Shown: positions 22,348 to 33,815, counted from the stretch's first letter. The stretch: 64,000 nucleotides of DNA from Molossus alvarezi (GCA_037176705.1 CM073905.1:33512986-33576985), one strand, 5' to 3'. Notes: generated by a model from the sequence alone, not told the origin. Translations and numbers: made by a program.

Positions 22348-22490
22348 CAGCTCAGTGCTTCTCAACCCTGCCAACGCCTCGAAAGCACCAGGGGCGAGTG
22401 TTTAAATACCCCGCCCGGACACCAGCCCCAGGGATTGCTTCAGTCGGTCTGGAGTTGGTCTCAAGGGCTGGGGAGCATTCAAAACTAGAC
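22348..22490 (+). repeat. hAT-Charlie-type fragment
   Basis: Begins 'cagtgcttctcaaccctgcc' and contains 'caccaggggcgagtg' and 'gacaccagccccaggga'. Only the left terminus is clear. Confidence 0.55.
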
Positions 22491-22940
22491 CAGGGATCCC
22501 AATCGCAGGCCAAGTCGGGGAACGCGGGCTGGACAAAGAGGGAACAGAACTTTCCAGGCCAGGAGATCAGGCTGAGCCACAGCCTGGGAGCTGGAGAGAG
22601 CCGGCCACTGGGAGGGTCAGAGACAGGGAGACAGGTAGTCTCTGCAGGGCCACCAGTGGTCAGACAGCTGGTCCTTGGGCCATGCAGGGACTGGATTTTC
22701 AGCAGAAAAGGGACATTTTCCAGCTTGTATGTTTTCAAGGTCATTTTGTTTCATCCCCTTGGAAGAGAAAATGAAGAAGTTAGCTCCCCTGACCCTGGCT
22801 GTCTCCAATTTCCTTTCCCCAAAGCATTCTAGAATCAGGGACTGCCAGACCCTGCCTTCCTTCAAGTGTCTTTTTCTCTCTCACGAGTGTCAGGACCCAG
22901 CTTCAGATCCCAGCTCTGCCCCCCGCACCCCAACAATCCA
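22491..22940. other. Intergenic unique sequence
   Basis: Nothing recognised. Confidence 0.25.
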
Positions 22941-22944
22941 GGCC

Positions 22945-23140
22945 ACTCCGCGGCGTCTCTGAGCCTCGGCTCCCTGTCTGTCCAATGGGACAGATTCCCA
23001 GGAGAAGCAAATGAGGGGTGCTTGCAAGCACACTTTTCTGGGTGCTTACTCTGCACCAGGCACAGTGCTGGCTTTGGGGACACAGCCACTGTCGCTGCCC
23101 TCAAGAAACTGGAGAAAATGAAGCGGACAGACACCCTGTA
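22945..23140. repeat. MIR/L2 scraps
   Basis: A + strand MIR centre ('tctgagcctcggctccctg', 22960-23000) is followed by an antisense L2 3' scrap ('tctgcaccaggcacagtgct', 'cgctgccctcaagaaactgg', 23035-23115). Confidence 0.6.
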
Positions 23141-23400
23141 ACCAGAGAAGGGGGCTGGGCGGGGGTGCTCAGGGTCCCATCACTCCGCCTGCCTGCTGGG
23201 CCTTCAGCATTGAGGGGGGCAGAGCGCCTCCAGGGGCAGCCAGCCACCAGAGAGCAGGGTGGGGCAGGCATTTTGGGGTGAACAGCAAGGCCCAGAGGAG
23301 GAGAACGGGTCCAGGGTGGGTGCCAGGGGAACGGGCACCTTGCCTTTGGGATCTTGGAGGAGCTGCCCCCGAAGGAAGTCCGCCACACAAAGGAAGCCAG
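23141..23400. other. Intergenic GC-rich sequence
   Basis: Nothing recognised. Confidence 0.25.
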
Positions 23401-23404
23401 GAGA

Positions 23405-23990
23405 CAGCAGGGGGAGCCTAATGCAACCTTTTAAAAAACAATAAATAATAGAGCCTGTGATAAATGCATCCCCTCATCTGAATGGCGGCTGGAGAACTGG
23501 CCCCTTCTTTCTAATCACTTAATGACCCCCAAGAGGGCGGAGGGGGCTCACTCAGGGCCCCCTCCTCCTTCCCTTCTCTGCACCGAGGTCTATAAAGAGA
23601 AACTCGCCCCTTAAGGAGGGTCATTTACAAACCTTCCTTCCTGGGGGGCAGCAGAGCTCCCGGGTGACACCCTTCTGGTCCCGGACAAGGGTCATGAAAA
23701 AGGAATTGGCTTTGGAGGCCCAGCACATGAGCTCGCCCAGCCTGCGCAGCCCCTCCGGTCCCCCGCGCCTCTCCAGCCAGGAGCCCGCGTATTTATTCTT
23801 TCCCCCCATTGTCTCGGCCTCCCCCGCCCGCCCAGCCCCTTCACTCCTCGGCCCCACGCCCGGCCCGCGCCGCCCTCCGCCTGCACCCAGCCTCTCGCAT
23901 AATAGCATCCTTTTCGATGAGCCATTGTCCGGCCTCAGGAGGCACCTGAGGCCTTTCGCCCCTTAACAAACGGTCTTTTAATTTTCTACC
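23405..23990. promoter_or_regulatory. Candidate conserved noncoding block
   Basis: Repeat-free. Motifs include 'acaataaataatagagcc', 'tctaatcacttaatgaccc', 'gtctataaagaga', 'gtatttattctttcc', 'gcataatagcatcc' and 'tcttttaattttctacc', with CpG-containing DNA between. The texture is that of a compound developmental enhancer. Inferred only. Confidence 0.35.
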
Positions 23991-24675
23991 AGAAGGGCAG
24001 AGGGAGGGGGGCCGAATCAATCACACATCCATCTTCATCATCGCTGCCCAGGGACTCTTTTTGCTGGCTGGCTGCCCCTGGGGATGACGGGGTGAAGGGG
24101 GGGCGCCATCGGAAGGGCCGTGGGGGAGGGGCAGCTGCAGGGAAGCCACGCGGAGAAGCCCTTCTCTGCCTCTCAGAGGGAGGGCCCCCCAGGCACCCCT
24201 CACCCTCCAGGTTGACTTAAGCGGAACCAGTACCACCCAGGGAACCAGGTGCTGCTGTTCTGACCGGTGGGGACACTGAGGCCGCGGCGCCGTGGTCCTG
24301 GAGAAGGCAGCCCAGCTTCTTCGCCCCGCTGGGGAAGGCTCCGGGTCAGGCTTTGCAGTTCCGCTTCTTTCCCGCTGACCGGACGTCCTGGCCACGTCCA
24401 TCACTCAGCATAAACCTCCGAGTTCCCTTAGTGAACGGAGCAAGGAGCGCCTACCTCCTAAAGGGGCGGGGGGACTAAGTGAGGTCATCACAGTGAACGC
24501 TCTGCCTGGAATCAAGCACGGGATGAGCATTTGATCCAAGATAACTATGGCCCTGGAGGTTCCCAAGCCGGGTCTCAAGCCTCCCTCACAGTACCCAGTC
24601 CTTAAAAAGAACGGTGCCTCTCCTTCAACATTTGATGTCCCTGGAGTCTGGGAGGCTGGCATCTGCGTTCAGGCC
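23991..24675. other. Intergenic unique sequence
   Basis: No clear element; a faint MIR-like motif near 24270. Confidence 0.25.
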
Positions 24676-24679
24676 AGGT

Positions 24680-24890
24680 ATGTTCCTGCCTCAGGGCCTT
24701 TGCACTGGCTGCGCCTTCTGCCTGCTTCCTTTAGATACCATCCTTCACCTCCTCGGGTCTCTGCTCAACTGTCTTCTGAGTGAGACCTTCTTGATTGTCC
24801 TACATAACACAGGAACTTTCCCCCAGTCTCTCATTCTCCAGAACACTTATCATTGTCTAATACATGAAATGTACTTCTCATGTGTCTGAC
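24680..24890 (+). repeat. L2 LINE 3' region
   Basis: 'cagggcctttgcactggctg', 'ctcgggtctctgctcaac' and 'gagtgagaccttcttgattg' follow the + strand L2 3' end. Confidence 0.9.
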
Positions 24891-24894
24891 ATAC

Positions 24895-25060
24895 ATGTGT
24901 ACAGCATCATCCATGAGCCAGGCACTGTTCTAAGCACATTTCAGACACTGGCTAATCTAATCTCCATACAGTCTAGGAGGTAGGGATGGTTGTATCCCAT
25001 TTAACAGATGGAGGAACTGAAGTGCCAGCTAGGTGTGCTCAAGGAGCCTGTATGCGGTGA
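24895..25060 (-). repeat. MIR SINE
   Basis: 'catgagccaggcactgttct', 'aagcacatttcagacac' and 'cccatttaacagatggagg' in antisense MIR order. Confidence 0.85.
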
Positions 25061-25104
25061 CAGCCCAGTAGCAGTGAGCACCCTGGAGCCCAGAGCATGA
25101 CTTC

Positions 25105-26265
25105 TACATACCATTCCACTGGAAGGAATAAGGGCTCCTTGGAGAAACGGCTGATTCCAAGTCTAGAGCATGCAAAGTGAGTCAGAAATATTTGCCTGTG
25201 CAAGACAGTGAGGATGTGTTTGAAGAATGATGAGACATCCAAAGGACACAGCAGCCATCTTGAAGGGCTCTCATTGGCCAAAGCTAGGGCAACTTGAACA
25301 TCAAAATAAATAGTGGTTGTAAAGGGTTCTTGCCCATTGGGTAAAATAAGAATCTAGGAGCCCATGCTGACATAGTAAATAAGTAAATAAATAAATAGGT
25401 AGACAGATAGACAGATAAGAAATTCTCTTCTTTGCAGTAAAAAGCCAACTCATCAATGCAAAAGGAAGTCTGGTGTTGGAAAATCTGCATTAGGGAAATA
25501 GCATTATCCTAATTGATTTGACCAACAATCATCACAGGATGTTAAAGCTCGTCAGTCAAAGTCTGAGGAATAACCAGATAGTCCCCTCATCTCAAAGCAT
25601 CTCCCCACAATGTACTTCCTTGTTCCAGAGGGAAAGCAGTCTGTGTTCAGGGGGGAAACCTGGCAGGCACACCTGAAGCAAGTGATCCAAGTCAACATCA
25701 CCAGTAAGAGACAAATCAACATCTTGTGCCTCCAGACACGAGGCTCAAAGGAGAACACAGCATCACCTAAATCGAATTCTTGCCAAAAGGTACAACCTGA
25801 ATCAAATCGTGGAGAAGTATGAGACACACTCAAATTGAGGGACATCTGACAGAGCTTACATGCGGGTCTGACATCTGATTGCTTCAACATCCTGTCTTGA
25901 ACCCAAAGACTAAGGGACTGATTCAAGATTTAAAGAGGCGAAAAGACATGGCATCACACGCAACCGTGTGGTCCCGGAATTTCTTTTGCTATGAAGGACA
26001 TTATCAGGACAAGTGGGCAACTCTGAGTGAGGTCTTCAACAACAGTATTGTGTCGATGTGAATTTCCTGGTGTTGATCATGGTACCGTGATTCTATATGA
26101 GAACATCTGTTTTGGGGAAACAAACCTTGACGCACGTAGGGGTCAAGGGTACCATGCCCTGCAACTTACTCTCAAAAAGGGTCCGAAAAAAATAAAGACA
26201 GAGAGAGAACGGAAACCAGCAAATGCTAACATGGAAGGTTAGTCTTGTAGAATTTTTTTCAGGTT
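25105..26265 (+). repeat. L1M-class LINE 3' UTR
   Basis: Over 1.1 kb follows the long A-rich 3' UTR of old L1 elements: 'ataagaatctaggagccc', an AAAT-rich stretch, 'attgatttgaccaacaatc', 'gaaggacattatcaggac', 'gaatttcctggtgttgatc' and 'gcaacttactctcaaaaag'. No reverse-transcriptase reading frame is included. Confidence 0.85.
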
Positions 26266-26309
26266 TCCTGTATGTTAATATCTTAAAAGAAAAGAAAAAG
26301 AAGGGATAC

Positions 26310-26405
26310 TGAGCAGAGAGAGATTGCAGAACGTGGACAGGGTCACACAGACAGTAAGTGGAAGAACAGAGGTTGGAACCCTGGCCATTCATGCTGTCAG
26401 ATACA
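26310..26405 (-). repeat. MIR SINE fragment
   Basis: 'agggtcacacagacagtaag' followed by 'gaggttggaaccctgg'. Confidence 0.75.
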
Positions 26406-26479
26406 ATGACAACTCTGTCCTTGATTATCTGCCTTCCTGCCCACCATCATCACCACACCCTCAAAGGCCCAGGAAGACA

Positions 26480-26592
26480 GAACTTTTGTTGGTTTCTTGT
26501 CTGTTTTGTTTGTTACTCTATCCCCAGACCCAGAGCAATGTCTGACGCAAAGTAGCAGCTCAATAAATATTTGCTGAGTGAACGAATAAAGT
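26480..26592 (+). repeat. L2 LINE 3' end
   Basis: 'tccccagacccagagcaatg' then 'gctcaataaatatttgctg' and 'agtgaacgaataaa'. Confidence 0.85.
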
Positions 26593-27080
26593 GAAGTGTG
26601 GATGGGCGATGCAAGGGCCTCGGGTCACACAGCTGTCAGGGGTGTGGTGTGGGCTGGGGCAGGTTTGGGGTAACTCCCTGCTGCTGCTGGGGGCCTCAGC
26701 GTTCTGGGGACTCCCACAGGGAGTAGGCTTTGCAATGCCGGTCCCCAACAAAGAGAAAAACAAAGCCAAAAAACACCCCTCCTATTTGCCCGGAATGTAG
26801 GGCCACATACCTGGCCCCAGAGAGGAAAGTGGACAGACCCAGGGTGCAGGCCTATTAAACAGGAATGCGGGTCTCAGCTCAGACCCGAGGCTCTTAGAAA
26901 ACTAACTTCGCTGGAGGTTTAGCTCAGCCCCTACCCTGAGGGGAGCTAGGGAAAAAAAAAAAAAATGCCTGTCTTCCTCTCCCTCTCTCCCGCCTCCTCT
27001 CCTCTTCCCTTCCCCCAAATCCATCCCTGGAGGCAAGGCTGAGAGCCCAGGGAGGCCGCCCCCCTCTCCGAGGAGGGAAC
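26593..27080. other. Intergenic unique sequence
   Basis: A short A run (26953-26965) precedes a CT-rich stretch. No element recognised. Confidence 0.3.
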
Positions 27081-27084
27081 CCAG

Positions 27085-27290
27085 GGAGAAGGTTAATTAG
27101 ATGTTTGCATCCAATTTGCGTCTTGTTTGTGAAAGCACCCGTTCAGCTGCAGCCCCGGCGGCCCCCTGCCCCCCGTCAGGCTCACGGTGACTTCCCAGCT
27201 CTGAACTGGTTAGCCTGGGTCAAACCGCGTCCATTATCATTTCATCGCTGCCTCTTCCTCTGTAATTACGCAGCTCTGCTTCCCCCCACT
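27085..27290. promoter_or_regulatory. Candidate conserved noncoding element
   Basis: Repeat-free with 'ggttaattagatgtttgcat', 'tccattatcatttcatcg' and 'tctgtaattacgcagctc': homeodomain and POU-like motifs within 200 bp. Function inferred. Confidence 0.35.
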
Positions 27291-27621
27291 CCCCTTTTCC
27301 CTTGTTTCAACCCCTTCTCTTCCCCTCCCCACGCACCCACACTGGGAGAGATGGGCCTTGGGAAAGTCCGTGGAGTCAGCACCGTGAATGGCGCCCGCCT
27401 TCCTGGCTAGGCTCTGAGCTGGGCGCCCTGGGGAGACACCCAGGGGCATGGGGGCAGCCCTCGGCTAGAAGGCGCTACACCAGCTGGCTGCCTGGCCAGG
27501 GATTCGAGGCCCCTTGCAAACTCAGATGCCAGGTAGGTAAGGGAAAGGTGCCGTGTTGGGGTGCGAAGAGTGTGGGACAATAGGGAGTGGAGAAGACTGT
27601 GGCAATGAGGTCACAGCCTGG

Positions 27622-27641
27622 CCTACAGGGGGCACCATTCC
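27622..27641. promoter_or_regulatory. CTCF-like motif
   Basis: 'ggcctacagggggcacc' resembles the CTCF core (CCASYAGRKGGC). A single sequence match with no occupancy information. Confidence 0.3.
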
Positions 27642-27739
27642 TCTGCTCTGGCCAATGGATAACTTGATTGGCAGGTTGGCCAATCTGCCTTCGGGGGGAT
27701 GGGAGAGGGGTGTGTGTGGGCAGAAAGACTAGGTAGCCC

Positions 27740-28185
27740 AACACTGGAAACTACCCAAATCAACAATAGAACAGAGAAATCAAACATGCCTTATTCATAC
27801 AATAGAATTATCACACAGCAGTGAGGGCAAGCCAAGGACAACTGCCCAGGACATGGGAAAACCTCACAATCTTTTTTTTTTTTTTTTTTAATCCTCACCC
27901 GAGGACATTTTTCCATTTTTTGTTCAGGTAGAGTGGGAGGGAGAGAGAGGAACAGAGAGAGAGAGAGAAACATCAATGTGAAAGGAACACATCGAGTGGC
28001 TGCCACCCGCACAACCGACCAGGGCCAGGGACAAACTGCAACCGAGGTACATGCCCTTAGCGTTAGCGGGAACCGAACCTGGGTCTCTCAGGACCGCAGG
28101 CCGACGCTCTAACCGCTGCGCCAAACCAGCCAGGGCTAACCTCACAATCTTAATGTTGAACAAAGGAAGCCACAGAACACCCATG
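27740..28185 (+). repeat. L1M-class LINE fragment split by a Ves SINE
   Basis: 'cactggaaactacccaaatc', 'ttattcatacaatagaatta' and 'acacagcagtgag', then after the SINE 'aatgttgaacaaaggaagcc', are the end of an old L1 in sense orientation. Confidence 0.85.
27874..28137 (-). mobile_element. Ves SINE, antisense, full length
   Basis: Poly-T end, then 'aatcctcacccgaggac', a GA-rich stretch, 'agggacaaactgcaaccgag' and the tRNA-like head. A perfect 14-bp target-site duplication 'aacctcacaatctt' is at 27860-27873 and 28138-28151. Confidence 0.96.
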
Positions 28186-28209
28186 GGGAGTCACTAGATG
28201 TCAGGATGT

Positions 28210-28312
28210 CCATCTCTCTGGTCTCAATGTGTTCCCAGTGCCTCACACAGCACCTGGCACATAGTAGGTGCTTCACATGTGTTTATTGAATGAATGAGTT
28301 ACCAAGAGCCTT
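28210..28312 (+). repeat. L2 LINE 3' end
   Basis: 'acagcacctggcacatagta' then 'gtgtttattgaatgaatgag'. Confidence 0.85.
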
Positions 28313-29635
28313 GGATAAGCGTGTTCCAAGATTCAGTTTTAAAAGGACATTTCTAGAGCGCCCCCCCACACACACCTCTGGCCAGACTCCAGCCCCTGAC
28401 CTGCTCAAGACTTCCTCCCCCGCCCCCTGTCCCCCACCCCCTGTCCCCCACCCCCTATCCCCCACCCCAGATCCAGCCAACCTCCTTTGATGCTGGGTCC
28501 CTGGCCAGGCCAGCTGTGACCAGTCAATCTAAGTCCTGCAGGCCAGGCCCACGGTGATCAGGCGGAACCCTCCAAACTCATTCCGAGCTCAGAGCAGCCC
28601 CACCTGGAGGTGGGGGCCCCTGGAGAGAAGAGGCCAGGTGGGTTTATTAACCCCTTCACCCCTGCCAAGCTCCATCTAGGGAGTGCTGGGCTTCAGGAGC
28701 AAAACTGAGGTGGTCCTTTGAAGGAGGAATGTCCCTCCTTTCTGTGGTTTGGGAAGTCCCAGGTTGGCTCACTGAAGGGATGGGCTTCTCCCTGTGGCTC
28801 CTGGGCCCCCACCACCCCAGGAAATAAAAGGTAGCTTGGCTTCGTTCTTACAGGGAGAGTCCAATGGGGAGGAAGGGGGAAGACACTAAGCAGTGTCTCC
28901 CCCTCCCCCACTTCCCAGCGCATCTAGTCAGCTTGCCTGTCTGCAGACAGGGAAACTGAGGCTCAGGCCAGTCAAACCTCCTTACCTGGCTCTTGCCCCC
29001 TCTCCTGTGGCAGAGTCCCCACCTTTCAGGGCCCACTGTCCCCCAGCAGGGGAGCAAGGGAAGGAGTTACTCTTTCTGGGGTGGGGGCTTTGGGGAGACC
29101 AGCCTGGGCAGAAGAGAACTGGGCGAGGGAGATGGGGCCGCTTGTCCTGACTTCCCCAAGTGTTCGGGGCTCTATGCAAAGATGCAGAATTACTCTCTGC
29201 CTCAGTTTCCCCTCTGTCAACCTTTGGCCTCTGTGGGCAGGAGCTGTCCCTGGCTGCGGTGTGGAGAGAGGGTGGAGGCGAGGGGGGGAAGGTGGGCCGG
29301 TTGGGAGGAGCCAGATGATGGGGCTCGGTCTGGAGCATCGTCCGAGCAGCCCTGGAGAGACTGCCCGCCGCCTGCAATACTGCGAGCGGCGCTGCGTCCC
29401 TCCGGAGCCCCTGGCACGGATCCCTGGGAAATGCTGACTTAGAAACTCCACGTTGTGCCCTTCGCCCTCACCGGGCCCGGGAGCCGCCCCGGCTCCTCCC
29501 CGGGACCGGATAGGCGGCAGGCCGGTGGGGGCGTGTCCTGCCAGAATTGGTCAATGTCCCTCAGCCGCAGGCCCCGCCCCCTGACTCATTGGGGAGATCC
29601 CAAAGGCCGTACCTGGAAGAAGGAAGGGAAGACGG
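28313..29635. other. Intergenic GC-rich sequence
   Basis: A C-rich simple stretch with three CCCCACCCCCT-type copies lies at 28425-28470. A MIR-like scrap ('ggaaactgaggctcaggcc') is near 28950. No gene recognised among many overlapping frames. Confidence 0.35.
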
Positions 29636-29639
29636 AAGG

Positions 29640-29735
29640 GAGGGGACCCTAATTGCTTCTTAGGACATGGTAATGGCAGGACTATTTACAGGAGATTAAA
29701 ATCCAATTCGTAATGGGGTTTAACCATCTCACTCT
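29640..29735. promoter_or_regulatory. Candidate conserved noncoding element
   Basis: 'ccctaattgcttcttagg', 'tggtaatggcagg', 'gattaaaatccaattcg' and 'taatggggtttaacc' give four TAAT/ATTA cores in under 100 bp. Inferred. Confidence 0.35.
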
Positions 29736-29897
29736 TGCTGGGCGAGCAACTGAGCCGAGGTGCGAAATGCTGGAACAGGGACGGCTCAGCCCCAGGTTCA
29801 AGGCTGCCAGCAAGTCCGCGTGCCTTTGGCCCTGGGAGGGCTGAAGGACCGCAGGGCCTGGGTGGGCTGAGCTGGGGAGCTGGCCCCGTATTCGTGT

Positions 29898-30000
29898 ACC
29901 CCTTCATTTATTCGAGTGTCTGTTCAGTGCCTGCTGAATCCCTGCCTCGTGGGGTTTGCGGTCTCACGAGGGCAGCACAATGAAACATGGGCTGGCAGAG
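29898..30000 (-). repeat. L2 LINE scrap
   Basis: 'cattcattt'-like start with 'gttcagtgcctgctgaatcc' and 'tcacgagggcagcacaatg'. Weak. Confidence 0.4.
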
Positions 30001-30114
30001 GAAGGAATACAAAATCCCAGTGACCGGGGCTCCAGGATCCCTCTCCTGGGAAGTCAAGATCCTGAGATAGAGGGGTGCTTGGGAAACCTCCTGCCTCCAA
30101 GCATCTCATGACAA

Positions 30115-30775
30115 TATCACTGTTCTGCATTGCAGTATGCCCTCCCCCCAAGTGTTGGCCTGGCTGGTGTCGCTCAGTGGTTGAGCGTCGACCCACGCAC
30201 CAAGAGGTCACTGGTTTGATTCCCGGTCAGGACACGTGCCCAGGTTGTGGGCCCGATCCCCAGTAGGGGGCATGCAGGAGGCGGCCAATCAATGTTCTCT
30301 CTCATCGATGTTTCTATCTCTCTCTCTTTCCCTTCCTCTCTCTCTATAATCAAAAAATAAAATATTTTTTTTTAAAAAGTTATGTTGAAGTCCCAACCCA
30401 CCTTACTGCACAACGTAACCTTATGTGGAAATAGGATCTTTACAGAAGTAATTGAGTTCAAATAAGTCATTAGAGTGACTCTAATCCAGTAGAATTGGTG
30501 TCCTTATAAAAAGGGGACATTTGGACAAAGGGACTCGCCCGCAGTAGGAAGAACGTCAAGGGGACGCAGCGGACTGGAGCGATGGATCTAAGCTGGGGAA
30601 CACCAAGGTTGGCCGGCCACCCCCGGAGGCTGGAAGAACAAGGGGGATTTCTGCCCTACAGGTTGCAGAGGGAGCAGGGCCCCGCTAACACCTTGGCTGG
30701 GACTGCCAGCCTCCAGGGCCGCCAGGCGAGGCAGTCTTGTGGTTCTAAGCCACCCAGGAGACTAGCACAGTGACC
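30115..30775 (+). repeat. MaLR/MLT1-like LTR, split by a Ves SINE
   Basis: After the SINE, 'tatgttgaagtcccaaccc', 'gtggaaataggatctttaca', 'gtgtccttataaaaagggg' and, near the end, 'ctaagccacccagg' follow a MaLR-type LTR. A short piece before the SINE ('tatgccctccccccaag') probably belongs to it. No internal viral gene is present. Confidence 0.75.
30158..30373 (+). mobile_element. Ves SINE (CACCAAGAGGT subtype)
   Basis: Head 'ggtgtcgctcagtggttgag', 'cgcaccaagaggtcactgg', body 'gggggcatgcaggaggcggc', CT-rich tract and A/T-rich tail. The target-site duplication is imperfect ('aagtgttg'-like). Confidence 0.93.
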
Positions 30776-31125
30776 ATCCAGGGTTGCGGCGTTTAACCAC
30801 TCCCTCACTGGATGATCCTGGACAAGCCGTGGCCTCACCTCCGAACTTCGGTTTTCTCCTGGGAGACACGGGGGTGATGATCACAGCCCTTCTCTTCTGA
30901 GGTTATTAGGAAGACCTAAATGACAGTGACCATGATAGGGGTGGGGTCGGAAAGCATCATGCAACTCCTGGGCAGCTGGCCCCGGACGGGGGTGTACGGA
31001 GACCCAGGCAGGATGGACCAGGCAGGGTCCACTCGAGGAGGGAGAGAGGATGGAAGGAGAAGAACTCCTGCTGCCGTCGATGGAGAGGTGTGGAGTCGCC
31101 GTGGTGAAACGCGTTCTGCCCGGGT
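30776..31125. other. Intergenic sequence
   Basis: A MIR-like piece may lie near 30820-30910 ('tcctggacaagccgtggcc'). Otherwise nothing recognised. Confidence 0.3.
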
Positions 31126-31127
31126 TC

Positions 31128-31295
31128 CCATCCCAGCTCCACTCCTGACCGGCTGTGTGACCTTGGGCAAGTTACTTCATCTCTCTGTGCCTCCATTGCT
31201 CCGTCTGAAAATGAGAATACTCGCTCCAAACCTACAGTGGTGCTGGGGAGACTGAACAAGTTCATACAAGGATAGCACTTAAAACGCCGTGCCCG
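31128..31295 (+). repeat. MIR SINE
   Basis: 'accttgggcaagttacttca' then 'tctctctgtgcctcc' and 'aaatgagaatactcg': a well-preserved + strand MIR. Confidence 0.93.
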
Positions 31296-31875
31296 ACAGA
31301 AAAGGAGAGAAATCAGCTGATAAACATGCATACCCTGCGTCTCCTGCCCTCACCCCGCCTTGCCCAGGCTCCCGCGCCACCCTCCGAACAGACGCTGCCC
31401 GCTGCCCCCGGCCCATAGGCACAGCGACACTGGAACCAGCCTCGGCCGTCATGGCAGAAGGATGGTCCATACCCTCAAGGGACAGCACATTCCACATCCT
31501 GGGGAAGCGGAACCCTGAAAGTGTTCGCCTGCAGGAGCCGGGGATTATAGCTTCACCGGCCTGGGATCCCGCTGCTGACCTCAATGAGCAAAGGGACAGA
31601 TGGAGACAAAAGACCTGGCCAAGTTACGGGGCCCTGACACAAAGTGCTTTCGGGAAGTACCAGGTTGAGGATCAGTAGGGAGTGGGAAGCGGAGAAGCTG
31701 AAAGGAGCTTGGGGGGCGCAGGGGGACAGCGTGGGGGGCAGCGGTGCCCGAGGCGCTTGGTCGGTGAGCGCTGGGCCAGGGAGGAGGTGGCTTCCACCTG
31801 GTGCAGGTCCGGGCCTGGCTGCACGTCGGCTTTGTCCACCCCTGTGACTTGCTGCCCCGGGTCCAGGTAATAAAA
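31296..31875. other. Intergenic unique sequence
   Basis: Nothing recognised. Confidence 0.25.
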
Positions 31876-31879
31876 ATAC

Positions 31880-32235
31880 AGCCATGGACCAGTCCTCTGA
31901 AGCCCTGCCCTCACGGAGCTTCCCTGCTAGGGAGAGAAACAGACAATGGACAAGCGAGTAACTGTATGAAGAACATCAAGATGTCATAAGTACCATGAAG
32001 AAAAATAAAAGTGGATGAGAAACGGCATATGTATGCAGGCGGCCAGGGAAGGCTGTGCAGGGGGTCATTTGAGCAGACCCGAGGGAGGAGGGTGTAAGTC
32101 AGACGGGCCACTTCAAACAGGCAGAGGGCCAGCAGGTGCAAACACCCGAGGACGGGACTATGCGTGGGGAGGCTGAGGAACAGCAGGAAGACGGAGGTAG
32201 AGCCTGAGGACAGAGCACTGGGACCCGCAGGAAGG
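31880..32235 (-). repeat. L2 LINE 3' region
   Basis: 'ccctgccctcacggagcttc', 'ctagggagagaaacagacaa', 'gccagggaaggctgtgcag' and 'tttgagcagacccgaggg' in antisense L2 order. Confidence 0.85.
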
Positions 32236-32555
32236 ACTGAGTTTCCTTCAGCTGCGATGGGGTGGTCTGCAGGTCTGTGACACAGGAGTGGGGGGGTCCA
32301 GCTTATGCCCCAAACCTTCCCTGGCTGCTGGGTGCAGGATGAACTGAGCAGCAAGGGCAGAAGCAGGGAAGCCGGTGAGAAAACCACCCCAATGCCCAGA
32401 AGTGATGGGGCTTCAGACCAGGGTCAGCCGCGGACAGGGTGGGAGGTGGTCCGATCCAGGATTAACGCTGAAGGTCGAGCTGACAGGGTCGTCTGATGGG
32501 TGCCACCCTGACCCAGGCTTGGCTTTCCATCACCTCCCGTGGCAGCCCCCGCCCA
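32236..32555. other. Intergenic unique sequence
   Basis: Nothing recognised. Confidence 0.25.
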
Positions 32556-32559
32556 CCCG

Positions 32560-32765
32560 CAGCACAGAAAACAGCTGTCAAGACTTCTTTTTTTCCCCGA
32601 GAATGAGAGAAAAAAAAGCCAACAATCTATTAACTCATCAATACAGAGCCCCGCCAATGTGTCCATCACCCGGGCCCCTGTCGATAACTTCATCTCGGGG
32701 CTGACAAGGCACGAGAGAAGAGGGGAAAGTGAAATATTTATAATTTCTTAAGGGATGGAGCCCTT
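32560..32765. promoter_or_regulatory. Candidate conserved noncoding element
   Basis: Repeat-free and AT-rich: 'caatctattaactcatcaat', 'gtcgataacttcatctcgg', 'gaaatatttataatttctta'. Inferred enhancer. Confidence 0.35.
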
Positions 32766-32924
32766 CCCCAAGGTGATGTTCTCAGGTTCAAGCACATTAA
32801 GGTTTCCGTCACGGAGCAGTCTCCCGGACCCCTGCCACCATCTCGGGTAGGGCAAGCAACACCCTACAGAAAGAGAAACCCGAAAAGACGTCCAGAAACC
32901 AAGTTTCTTCATTTTGGACCTGGA

Positions 32925-33085
32925 CGTTGGGGTCAGACTCATAGATTTTCATCACCTGCTAGCTGTGGCCAAGAGCAAATGACAAGCCCCCAGCCTTGCA
33001 TCTGCAGAATGGGGACAGCATTGCATCTCTCACAAGGTGAAATGATGTGTATAGGGCGTGGAGAGAAGTTATCATAACAAGCATT
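32925..33085 (+). repeat. MIR SINE
   Basis: 'tcacctgctagctgtggcc', 'tgcatctgcagaatgggg' and 'ctcacaaggtgaaatgatg' in + strand MIR order. Confidence 0.75.
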
Positions 33086-33364
33086 TTCTGGGCGCCTGTT
33101 TGGTTTGAGTCTTGAAGGGTAGATAGGATTCAGCCATGGGAAGTTCATATCAGGCAGGAGGAAGCACCTGGGCTAAGTCTCTGCGGAGACGTATAAAGGA
33201 ACCCTGCAGGTGTAGAGGGAGTCTCTGAGTGGCTGGGTCATTTCTTCGTAACCTCAGGTGTTGAAATTAAATTGCTTATTCTCAGTTCATAGGGAGGTGT
33301 CCCCATTCATTCAGTCAAGGCTTCCCTTTGGATTTTTATTTCATCACGTTTCCCTCTCATCGTG

Positions 33365-33815
33365 TACTAGTCAGCTACGACTGCCATCATGCCGCGTAAC
33401 AAACAATCCCAGAGACTTGCAACGACACATTTACAATTGTCTTCACACCCATGAGTGTGCGGGTTAAGTGTGGTTTGGTTGATCCAGGCTGAACCCAGCT
33501 GGCTCAGGTTAGTTCCAGGCCTCCTGAAGGGCACAGGTCTGCTCCATGGGAAGCTGCTCCAGGACAGGAGCCTATCATGGCAGACCATAAAGGTGCAAGA
33601 GAGGCGGGCAAACCCCATGCACGCATTTAAAACCTTCGCTTGTGTCCCATCCTTCAACATCCCATTGCTCAAGCCACATAACCAAGTTCAAAGTCAAGGG
33701 GCAAGGACGTTTACTGCAGCACATTGAAGACATGGCCCAGGTGCAGAAGCATAATTCTCTAGCAGGAGGGAGTGAGGAATTGGGAACAATCTAATCTACC
33801 ACAATTCTCCATTCA
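33365..33815. repeat. Unassigned old LTR-like repeat
   Basis: 'actagtcagctacgactgcc' and 'cgtaacaaacaatcccag' at the left, 'aatctaatctaccacaattc' at the right. This resembles mammalian LTR remnants that begin with a 'gctgcataacaaattacc' motif. Family and orientation are uncertain. Confidence 0.4.

Noticed and set aside
30115..30775. Endogenous retrovirus with coding remnant
   Set aside because: Only LTR-type sequence is seen; no gag, pol or env resemblance.
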